Source: Methylorubrum zatmanii
GTDB lineage: Bacteria; Pseudomonadota; Alphaproteobacteria; Rhizobiales; Beijerinckiaceae
Length of the DNA stretch: 39,657 nucleotides
NCBI RefSeq assembly: GCF_014845115.1
Contig: NZ_NKUI01000150.1
Coordinates: 1 to 39,657, forward strand
Direction of reading: 5' to 3'
The position numbers and the translations under genes were made by a program. The notes below the pieces were generated by a model. That model made no database searches, had not been told where the DNA came from, and saw only the letters and a list, made by a program, of their open reading frames with translations. This document shows, in pieces, positions 33,070-39,657 of this stretch; the first letter of the stretch is position 1; every line of letters begins with the position of its first letter.

Positions 33070-33876
33070 TCAGTGAATGGTGGAGAAGATGCGATTCCAC
33101 CGTACGTCGGTCGGCCAGCGCCAGAGCTGCCAAGCCGGGGTCCGCTCGTCGATGGAGAAGAAAATCATCTCGGCGCGGCCGACGAAATTCTCGAAGGGCA
33201 CGTAGCCGACGCTGGCGAGATCGCGCGAATCGGTCGAGTTGTCGCGATTGTCGCCCATCATGAAGTAATGGCCCGCCGGCACCGTATAGACCTCGGTGTT
33301 GTCCCAGAAACCGCGGTCGCCGTCGCGCTCGATCACCCGGTGGGTCACGCCGCCGGGCAGGGTCTCGTTGTACTGCGCCACCTTCACGGTCTGGTCGAAG
33401 GCGTCCAGCGTCTCGTAATCGGCGATGCGCTCGCGCTTGACCGGCTTGCCGTTGATGTTCAGCACGCCCTCGATCACTTGGATCTTGTCGCCCGGCAGGC
33501 CGATCACGCGCTTGATGTAATCGGTCGCGTTGTCCTTCGGCAGCTTGAACACGGCGATGTCGCCGCGCTTCGGCTCGGCGGCCCAGACCCGGCCATGCGC
33601 CTGAAACGGAAGGTACTCGGAGAGCGGCAGGGAGTATTTCGAGTAGCCGTAGGTGTATTTCGACACGAACAGGTAATCGCCGATCAGCAGAGTCGGGATC
33701 AGCGAGCCCGAGGGAATGTTGAACGGCTGGAACAGCAGTGTCCGCACCACCAGGGCGATCAACAGCGCCTGGACGCCGACCTTCACGGTTTCCCGGATGC
33801 TCGCCCAGGTTCCTGGCTCAGCCGTCCGGATCTCCGTCTTGCCCTGGCGATCCACGCGCGCGCGTCCCATGCTCAT
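33070..33876 (-). CDS. lepB: Signal peptidase I
   Basis: A 268-residue inner-membrane protease that cuts signal peptides. One membrane helix (about 33-52, VGVQALLIALVVRTLLF) precedes the catalytic serine Ser58 in NIPSGSLIPTLLIGD; the general base is Lys122 in DYIKRVIGLPGD. GDNRDNSTDSR closes the active-site box. The Met after Ser in the usual SGSM is Leu here, a tolerated change. A second in-frame ATG (33870) would remove two residues. It lies between acpS and rnc in the operon. Confidence 0.95.
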   Translation of the reverse strand: MSMGRARVDRQGKTEIRTAEPGTWASIRETVKVGVQALLIALVVRTLLFQPFNIPSGSLIPTLLIGDYLFVSKYTYGYSKYSLPLSEYLPFQAHGRVWAAEPKRGDIAVFKLPKDNATDYIKRVIGLPGDKIQVIEGVLNINGKPVKRERIADYETLDAFDQTVKVAQYNETLPGGVTHRVIERDGDRGFWDNTEVYTVPAGHYFMMGDNRDNSTDSRDLASVGYVPFENFVGRAEMIFFSIDERTPAWQLWRWPTDVRWNRIFSTIH

Positions 33877-33962
33877 TGAGTGATCCGGCCTCCAGCCCCG
33901 CCGTGTCGTCCGGCAGCCGCGTCCCTGTGGCGGTGGCTGTCCTGCTGGGCGGCGGGTCTAGA

Positions 33963-34418
33963 CTAAGCCGCGCCCGCCCGCAACGCGAGGGTCGCGCCGG
34001 CATCAACCTCTGCTGTGGCCGCCATCGGAACCGCTTCGATGATCACGAAGGCTTGTGCCAGAGGGGGTTCGTCGGTCAGGGTGATGTGCAGCCGTGCCTC
34101 GTGCCCCGCCGGCACCATGCGCGCCAGGTGTTCCTGCGCACCTCCGCTCAGACGCAGGGTCGGCTGGCCGCTGGGCAGGCTCACGACCTCCATGTCCCGC
34201 CAGAACACGCCCTGACCGATGCCGGTGCCGAGCGCCTTGGCGCAGGCCTCCTTGGCGGCGAAGCGCCGGGCATAGGACGGCGCGCGGGCGGCACGCCGGT
34301 CGCAGGTCGCCCGCTCGCCGTCGGTGAAGACGCGATGGGTGAATCGCTCGCCGAACTTGCCGAGGGAGGCCTCGATGCGGCGGATGTCGCAGAGATCGGT
34401 GCCGATGCCGAGGATCAC
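33963..34418 (-). CDS. acpS: Holo-[acyl-carrier-protein] synthase
   Basis: A 151-residue enzyme that transfers 4'-phosphopantetheine from CoA to acyl carrier protein for fatty acid synthesis. [13 protein letters not shown] with the metal-binding Asp8 begins the protein; [15 protein letters not shown] supplies the second metal-binding Glu and Lys. It is about 20 residues longer than average at the C-terminus (a repetitive Ala-rich tail). The start is GTG at 34418, overlapping the pdxJ stop as GTGA, so translation is coupled. Confidence 0.95.
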   Translation of the reverse strand: MILGIGTDLCDIRRIEASLGKFGERFTHRVFTDGERATCDRRAARAPSYARRFAAKEACAKALGTGIGQGVFWRDMEVVSLPSGQPTLRLSGGAQEHLARMVPAGHEARLHITLTDEPPLAQAFVIIEAVPMAATAEVDAGATLALRAGAA

Positions 34419-35164
34419 GGTTCGGCCTGCCGCCGCGCCCGGTCCATGGCCGCGCGCATGTCATGGACCGCCTGCCGCAGGCCGACGAAGATCGCCTCGG
34501 CGATGAGCGCATGACCGATGTTCAGCTCGCGGATCTGCGGCAGCGCCGCCACCGGGCCGACGCTCTCGACGGTGAGACCGTGGCCGGCATGGATTTCCAG
34601 CCCGAGCCCGGCGCCGTGGGTGGCGGCCCGCACGATCCGGTCGAGTTCGTGCGCGATCCTGGCCTGATCGCCCTCGATCACCGCCTCGCAATAGGAGCCG
34701 GTATGCAGCTCGACCACCGGCGCCCGCAGGGCATGGGCCGCCTCCATCACCACCTCGTCGGGCTCGACGAACAGCGAGACGCGGATGCCCGCCTCCGACA
34801 GGGTGGCGATGCGGGGAGCCAAGTGATCGCGGCCGGCGACGATGTCGAGGCCGCCCTCCGTGGTGCGCTCCTCGCGCTTCTCCGGCACGAGGCAGGCGGC
34901 GTGAGGCTTGGTGGCGAGCGCGATGCCGACCATCTCGTCGGTGGCCGCCATCTCGAGGTTGAGCGGCACCGGCAGGCCCTTCAGCGCGGCGATGTCGGCG
35001 TCGCGGATATGGCGGCGATCCTCGCGCAGATGCGCGGTGATGCCGTCGGCGCCCGCCGCCACGGCCTCGCGGGCGGCGCGCACCGGATCGGGGGAGACCC
35101 CGCCGCGGGCATTGCGGACGGTGGCGACGTGATCGATGTTCACGCCCAGGCGCAGGGACGACAC
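34415..35164 (-). CDS. pdxJ: Pyridoxine 5'-phosphate synthase
   Basis: A 249-residue TIM-barrel enzyme that condenses 1-deoxyxylulose 5-phosphate with 3-amino-2-oxopropyl phosphate in vitamin B6 synthesis. [31 protein letters not shown] and [15 protein letters not shown] are family signatures. The start is GTG at 35164 with GGAAG seven bases upstream. It opens the operon pdxJ-acpS-lepB-rnc-era; the 190-base region upstream (35165-35354) should hold the promoter and contains a terminator-like hairpin for the autotransporter gene. Confidence 0.95.
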   Translation of the reverse strand: MSSLRLGVNIDHVATVRNARGGVSPDPVRAAREAVAAGADGITAHLREDRRHIRDADIAALKGLPVPLNLEMAATDEMVGIALATKPHAACLVPEKREERTTEGGLDIVAGRDHLAPRIATLSEAGIRVSLFVEPDEVVMEAAHALRAPVVELHTGSYCEAVIEGDQARIAHELDRIVRAATHGAGLGLEIHAGHGLTVESVGPVAALPQIRELNIGHALIAEAIFVGLRQAVHDMRAAMDRARRQAEP

Positions 35165-35281
35165 GGGATTCTTCCGATGTTCCGCCGAAGAAAGGGATGC
35201 CGGTTTAGCGGCTGCGGCCGGAGCTTGGAAGCACCCGCCGCGCCCGGCATCCCGATTCGCAGTCGCGCTGAGAAAGGCGGT

Positions 35282-35322
35282 GAGAGCACGGCCCCGAACA
35301 ACGTGTCCGGGGCGCTGCTCTC
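35282..35322 (-). terminator. Terminator-like hairpin after the autotransporter gene
   Basis: GAGAGCA (35282-35288) pairs with TGCTCTC (35316-35322), and GCCCCG (35291-35296) with CGGGGC (35308-35313), with a two-base mismatch between the stems and an 11-base loop. It lies 33 bases past the autotransporter stop. There is no clear U-tract, so factor-independent termination is uncertain. Confidence 0.45.
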
Positions 35323-35354
35323 GTCAACGCCGGCTCCGGAGCCGCCCGCGAGCG

Positions 35355-38300
35355 TCAGAACCGCCAGGTGAAGTTGCCCTTGACGGCATGATCCTGGATC
35401 CGTTCGCCGACCTGGCCGGTATAGGCCACGCCGAGGGTCGCGTTCGGCGCCACCCGCAGATCCAGCCCGGCCTCGGCCACCAGGGCATCGCGGGCGATCG
35501 GGATACCGGCGGTCAGGAAGGTCGGGCCGTTGCCGAGGGACAGCAGCGCCGTCGGCACCACGTCGCCGAAGGCGCGGCGGTACCCCACCAGCCCGTGGGC
35601 CGAGACCGGCGCCCCGAGTTCGAGACCCAGCGCGGTCTGCCCGCGCAGGCCGGCGGTGACCGCGCCGACGTCGTAGTCGCGGGCAAAGCCCGTCAGCGCC
35701 GCCACGCCCCCGGTCTCGACGAAGCGGTCACGCCCGATCACGACATAGGAGCCCCCCACGAACGGCTCGATGTAGCTGGCGCTTGCCTGAACCGGCGCCG
35801 GACCGTCCTTCGACAGGAGCGGTGCCGGGCCATCCTGACCGAGGAAGAAGCGGTAGCCGATCTCACCGAACCCCTGGATCGTCGCCCCGCCGGTGCGGGC
35901 GCTCGCCGAGTCGGAAAGGCCCGCGACGGCGACGGAGCGACGGGTGCGGATGCCGTTGTCGGCATAGGTCGCGCCGAGCCGCAGCGAGACCGGCCCGACC
36001 TCGTAGCCGCCATAGACGCCGCCATAGACGCTTTCGATCGTGCCGGATTGCAGGCGGCCCGCCATGTCGAGGCTGGCCGAGGTGTAGCCGCCGACGACGC
36101 CCAGCTTGATCCCGCTCTCCAGCCTGACATCGGCGCCGAGGGCGAAGCCCGAGATCTGGCGGTCGAAGCCCGCCGCGTTGCCGTCCGAGCGCGCCGTGCC
36201 GAAGCTGCCGAAGCCCTGCCCCCAGAGGCCGAACACCCGCGGATCGAGGATGCGAGCGGGCATCGCCACGACCGGCGCCGCCCGGCCCGGCAGATCGGCG
36301 GTGTAGGTCGCCGGCAGGCTTCCGTAATCCAGGCCTTCGGCGGTGCCGGGGGTGGCCCCCCAGCGCAGCCGGTCGAGGATGGCCTCGCGCACGAAGAAGG
36401 CGGTGGCATAGGAGGTCGAGACGGTGCTGGCATGCACATCGCCCGAGAGCGCCTGGAAGGCCGCCTGCGCCTCGGAGGCCGTGAGACCGACGGTGCGCTG
36501 GAACGGGGCGGTGTTCGGGCCGCCGGCCTGGATCGCGTCCGCCACCCCGGCTTGGTTCCGGTTCTGCGCGACGGTCGAGAAGACGATGTCGTTGCGCGTG
36601 AGATTCAGGGCGACCGCATTCGCCGAATAGATCAGCGTCGGGTCGAGGAAGGCGAGATTGGCGGTGACGCCCGCGAAGTGTCCGGTCACGCCGCCTGAGG
36701 CCGTGAGGATGGTGGTGCGGGTGCGCGGATCGTAGGTGCCGCCGGCCGCCATGACCTGGACGGTGCCGCCGTTGAGGGTGACGCTGCCGGTGGCGGCAAT
36801 CCGGTCGGATTGGCCTGAGGCGTCGGCCTCGACGCCGTAGACGGAACCGGCCGCGAAGGTCACGTTGCCGGCGACGTTCAGGGTGCCGATGGAATTGCCC
36901 GGGGCCACGGTGGCACCGGAGGCCGCGACCACGCCGCCCACGGTGCCGGTACCGCCGAGGCTGGCGCCCGAGCCGACGGTGACGACCGAGCCGGCGAGGC
37001 TGCCGTTCACCGCCAGACGCCCCTGCGCGATCCCGGTCGCGCCGGTGAAGGTGCTGGTGCCAGTCAGGCTGAGCGTGCCGGCCCCGGTCTTGGTCAGGCT
37101 CCCCGTACCGGAGATCGGGTTGGCCATGGCGGCATCGCCGGCCTGATCGAGGATCAGGCTGGCATTGTCGATGATGGCGCCCGAGCCGAAGCTCGTCGCC
37201 GAGCCGACGAGGGTGCCGCCGGCCACCGCGGTGCCGCCGGCATAGCTGTTCCGGCCGGTCAGGACGAGGGTCCCGCTGCCGGCCTTGGTCAGGCCGCCGC
37301 TGCCGGCAATGTCGTTCTTCCAGGTGTCGAGGGCGCTGTAGCCGCCCTTGGCCGCATCCATCGTGACGGTGACGACGCCGTTGAAGGCGCCGTAGCCGTC
37401 CATGGCCGCGTAAAGGTTGAGCCGGCCCCAGCCGTCATAGGTGTTGCCGCTCAGGAGCGGGTAGCCCGAGGGCAATCCCGTTGTCGCCAGCACCTCGCGG
37501 CGCTGCGCGTCGCTCAGGTAGGGGAAGCGGGTCAGCAGCAGCACCGGCGCCTGGACCGGGACTTCCGCCGCCGTCATCGGTGCGCTCGGCCCGGTGGGCT
37601 GGAAGCCGTAGGTCAGGCGCGCGGTGTAGTCGGCCTTGTTCCGGGCAGCGTTGCCGAAGGCGTCGGCGGCACCGGAGGTCGCGGCGCTGGCAAGGCAGGC
37701 ATTGACGCTGACCGCGCCGCAGCTCGTCGCGAGATAGGCCTGAGTCCGCTGGTAGGCTTGGTAGACGGCATAGGCCTTCGTGTTGGCGGGGTTCGTCCAG
37801 TCGATCCGATTGCCCTGGGTGTCGTAGAGCGCCGCGTAGATGTTGGTGGCGGCGATGGCCGCCGACTGCATCCGGCCGCCCATCACGTCGAGGGGCGAGT
37901 GCATGCCGGCCAGAATGCGGTTGTTGCCGAGTTCGGAGGCCCGCGTCAGCAACTCCTGCCAGCGCTGCGGGACAAGGAAGCCGACGCCGAGGGCCTGGAG
38001 ATAGCCGGAATTGGTGTGGCCGCTCGGGAATCCGCCATCCGCGTAAGCGTTGGTGCCGTTGATCCGCGGGTTCAGCAGGGCCGGCACGTTGACACCGGTC
38101 GAGACCCGGAACGGGCGCGGCGAGGTGCCGATCCCGGGAACGTAGTCGCCGACGCGGAAGGTCGTCGGCGTGAAGGCGCCGGCGGCATCGTAGGAGCCGA
38201 CATTCGGCGCCGTGAGGGGACGCCCGCCATTGGCGTCGATCATCGCCTGGGTGACGGTGAACCCCTTCACCCAGCGCTCCGTCGTCCCGTAGACGGCCGG

Positions 38301-38999
38301 AACCTGGAAGTTCGACAGATAGCCGGGCACGACCATTCCGGCCGTGTCGGAGGCCGACAGGCCCCGCTTGTTCGTCGCGGCGCTGTAATTGTTGAAGCGG
38401 GCATCGAGGGGATCGATGGCCGGATTGGTGCCCTGATAGCGCCCGAAGACGCGCTTCGACGGCTCGGTGGAGGCGTTGGCGCGCACCGTGTTGTCGATGA
38501 AGTCGACCGCCGCCGCGAGGGGCGTGGCGGTGCCGTTGCCGAAGGCCGTGCTCCCTCCGTTGGCATCGGAGCCGGCATTGAGGTTGGCGGCGTAATCCGC
38601 GAGCGTCGTCGTCGCGTAGGTCGTCGGGGTCAGGCTGTTCGGCCGCGTGCCGGTGAAGGTGGCGCCCGCCCCGGTGAGATAGGCGGACGTGAGCGGCCCG
38701 AGCCCGTTCAGGATGCTGTAGGCTTGGCCGGTCCGGTCGTCATGGACCGCCGCCAGCGTCTGATCCGCAGTCCGACCCTGCGTCATCGTGACGACGGTCT
38801 GATAATTCTGCGTCATGATCGCGGGATTGCCGGTCATCAGCCCGACATAGCCATCCAGAACGCGGGGGATCACGGTTCCCGGGCTGGCCGAGGTGCTGTT
38901 GGCGAAGCCGACAGAGGGTGCGGTCGGCACCTGCTGCGCGAGGGCGCAAGCCGGGATCATACCCGTCGATGCGAGCAACAACGAAATAAAATTCTTCAT
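35355..38999 (-). CDS. PAP2-phosphatase autotransporter
   Basis: A 1214-residue protein predicted to be secreted to the cell surface by the type V route. A signal peptide (about 1-22, ending ALAQQ) is followed by a PAP2/class A acid phosphatase domain (about 40-420): RP at 295-296, PSGH at 325-328 and R-x5-H-x3-D at 361-371. The Lys expected seven residues before the first Arg is absent. Two passenger repeats (GGLTKAGSGTLVLTG, about 568-582; SLTKTGAGTLSLTG, about 634-647) lead into a beta-helix stem, and a beta-barrel (about 925-1214) ends in the outer-membrane signature TWRF. ATG at 38999 is used; a GTG one codon upstream is possible. It probably hydrolyses phosphomonoesters outside the cell; substrate unknown. 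Confidence 0.92.
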   Translation of the reverse strand: MKNFISLLLASTGMIPACALAQQVPTAPSVGFANSTSASPGTVIPRVLDGYVGLMTGNPAIMTQNYQTVVTMTQGRTADQTLAAVHDDRTGQAYSILNGLGPLTSAYLTGAGATFTGTRPNSLTPTTYATTTLADYAANLNAGSDANGGSTAFGNGTATPLAAAVDFIDNTVRANASTEPSKRVFGRYQGTNPAIDPLDARFNNYSAATNKRGLSASDTAGMVVPGYLSNFQVPAVYGTTERWVKGFTVTQAMIDANGGRPLTAPNVGSYDAAGAFTPTTFRVGDYVPGIGTSPRPFRVSTGVNVPALLNPRINGTNAYADGGFPSGHTNSGYLQALGVGFLVPQRWQELLTRASELGNNRILAGMHSPLDVMGGRMQSAAIAATNIYAALYDTQGNRIDWTNPANTKAYAVYQAYQRTQAYLATSCGAVSVNACLASAATSGAADAFGNAARNKADYTARLTYGFQPTGPSAPMTAAEVPVQAPVLLLTRFPYLSDAQRREVLATTGLPSGYPLLSGNTYDGWGRLNLYAAMDGYGAFNGVVTVTMDAAKGGYSALDTWKNDIAGSGGLTKAGSGTLVLTGRNSYAGGTAVAGGTLVGSATSFGSGAIIDNASLILDQAGDAAMANPISGTGSLTKTGAGTLSLTGTSTFTGATGIAQGRLAVNGSLAGSVVTVGSGASLGGTGTVGGVVAASGATVAPGNSIGTLNVAGNVTFAAGSVYGVEADASGQSDRIAATGSVTLNGGTVQVMAAGGTYDPRTRTTILTASGGVTGHFAGVTANLAFLDPTLIYSANAVALNLTRNDIVFSTVAQNRNQAGVADAIQAGGPNTAPFQRTVGLTASEAQAAFQALSGDVHASTVSTSYATAFFVREAILDRLRWGATPGTAEGLDYGSLPATYTADLPGRAAPVVAMPARILDPRVFGLWGQGFGSFGTARSDGNAAGFDRQISGFALGADVRLESGIKLGVVGGYTSASLDMAGRLQSGTIESVYGGVYGGYEVGPVSLRLGATYADNGIRTRRSVAVAGLSDSASARTGGATIQGFGEIGYRFFLGQDGPAPLLSKDGPAPVQASASYIEPFVGGSYVVIGRDRFVETGGVAALTGFARDYDVGAVTAGLRGQTALGLELGAPVSAHGLVGYRRAFGDVVPTALLSLGNGPTFLTAGIPIARDALVAEAGLDLRVAPNATLGVAYTGQVGERIQDHAVKGNFTWRF

Positions 39000-39074
39000 C
39001 ACGACCCACTTTCGGCCTTCTGAATGGCCGTTAGACGCGACGTATCTTCCTTACAAGACAGTAAAATGACCCAG

Positions 39075-39080
39075 ATTATA
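39075..39080 (-). promoter_or_regulatory. Possible -10 box of the autotransporter gene
   Basis: On the minus strand these bases read TATAAT, in an AT-rich stretch about 75 bases upstream of the autotransporter start. No good -35 box is found at 16-18 bases, so the assignment is tentative. A CGGCC/GGCCG inverted repeat (39013-39030) lies in the leader. Confidence 0.4.
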
Positions 39081-39280
39081 CAACTTTATCGCTGCAATTC
39101 TGTTGCCGACAACGACAGCGACACACTGATCCGACACGTATAAAAGCGCCGTCGACGGCCTCTCCGGTTCAGGGTGCGGAAGGCCGGCCTCGCGATGCGG
39201 CGGCGCGGGTCATTGCGAAGCCTGCGCCGATTGCCAGATTGAACTCGGCCGATACGGGCCGTCGAAACCATCGAGCGCGC

Positions 39281-39657
39281 ATGCACGGTACGTTGTCCCG
39301 GCCGGAACCGTCGAAGCCGGCCCCCGCCTCCCGGCTGCCGCTCAGCCTGCGACTGCCGCTCACCTGGCGGCTGGCTTTGCGCGAATTGCGCGGCGGGCTG
39401 TCGGGCTTCCGGGTGTTCATCGCCTGCATCGCGCTGGGCGTGGCGGCGATCAGCGGCGTCACCTCCATCGCCGCCTCGCTCTCCGGCGGGCTCGGGCGCG
39501 AGGGGCGGCGGATCCTGGGCGGCGACATCACCTACAGCCTGATCAACCGCGAGGCGACGCCGGCCGAGCGCGCCGTGCTCGACGGGCAGGCCCCCGTCTC
39601 GGAGGTCGCGAGCCTGCGGGCCATGGCGGTGGCGGGCGATGGCGGCGCGGCTCTGGT
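39281..39657 (+). CDS. ABC transporter permease, FtsX/YbbP-like (3' end missing)
   Basis: A frame open to the window edge; the first 125 residues are visible. After a Pro/Ser-rich start, LTWRLALRELRGGLSGFRVF and IACIALGVAAISGVTSIAASL form the amphipathic and first membrane helix of the YbbP/FtsX-like MacB family of permeases, followed by GREGRRILGGDITYSL and EVASLRAMAVAG, the start of the large periplasmic domain. Such permeases pair with an ATPase (YbbA-like), expected just outside the window. ATG at 39281 is the first in frame; a TTG at 39293 is an alternative. Export substrate unknown. Confidence 0.85.
   Translation, partial: MHGTLSRPEPSKPAPASRLPLSLRLPLTWRLALRELRGGLSGFRVFIACIALGVAAISGVTSIAASLSGGLGREGRRILGGDITYSLINREATPAERAVLDGQAPVSEVASLRAMAVAGDGGAAL

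Noticed and set aside
1..39657. tRNA, rRNA, CRISPR arrays, insertion sequences, prophage
   Set aside because: Nothing with cloverleaf, direct-repeat spacer pattern, transposase or phage protein was recognised in any frame.

Overview
The window reads as GC-rich (about 70%) alphaproteobacterial chromosome, most likely Methylobacterium/Methylorubrum or a close Hyphomicrobiales relative. This rests on gene content and order (pdxJ-acpS-lepB-rnc-era; rlmH-envC-ctpA-yibQ-rppH; rpiA with gor), on DUF2336, DUF2059 and DUF2939 proteins, on frequent GTG/TTG starts with 1- or 4-base overlaps, and on palindromic intergenic repeats of the kind scattered through these genomes. I see no phage, insertion sequence, CRISPR array, rRNA or tRNA. 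The assignment is from memory of these families, not from a search.

Layout. 1-3347: the 3' part of a DUF2336 gene, then a small membrane protein and a zinc alcohol dehydrogenase on the minus strand. 3485-6150: a two-gene DNA-repair-like module, a radical SAM/helix-hairpin-helix protein followed by a DUF4130-UdgX fusion, joined by a 1-base overlap. 6258-7375: OsmC peroxidase and RecX, closed by an intrinsic terminator. 7420-8880: a membrane-anchored TAXI-type binding protein. 8940-12911: a minus-strand run of rpiA, a DUF2059 protein, an O-antigen-ligase-like membrane protein and glutathione reductase. 13093-15439: a secreted duplicated-module protein, phosphoglycolate phosphatase, an internally duplicated hypothetical protein and a tiny YjfB-like gene with a striking palindromic leader. 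15608-19073: argG, a DsbA-fold isomerase and an MFS transporter. 19284-25254: a plus-strand run of rlmH, envC-like, ctpA, a divergent polysaccharide deacetylase, rppH and a DUF2939 gene. 25371-29409: Kup potassium transporter, a small secreted protein, a probable methyltransferase and a Pr6Pr membrane protein. 29416-31087: rRNA-modification pair (RsuA-type pseudouridine synthase and RsmC-type methyltransferase). 31141-31244: a long REP-like hairpin. 31276-35164: pdxJ-acpS-lepB-rnc-era. 35355-38999: a 1214-residue autotransporter whose passenger carries a PAP2 phosphatase domain. 39281-end: the start of an ABC transporter permease, cut by the window edge.

Most genes are housekeeping. The parts that deserve a second look are the radical SAM/UdgX module, in which the UdgX domain keeps the covalent-bonding KRRIH loop but has lost the cysteines expected for its iron-sulfur cluster; the PAP2 autotransporter; the duplicated PYG-module protein at 14618; the AACG/CGTT palindrome cluster at 15447-15473; a CtrA-like site just after ctpA; and REP-type repeats, one of which supplies a gene's stop codon.
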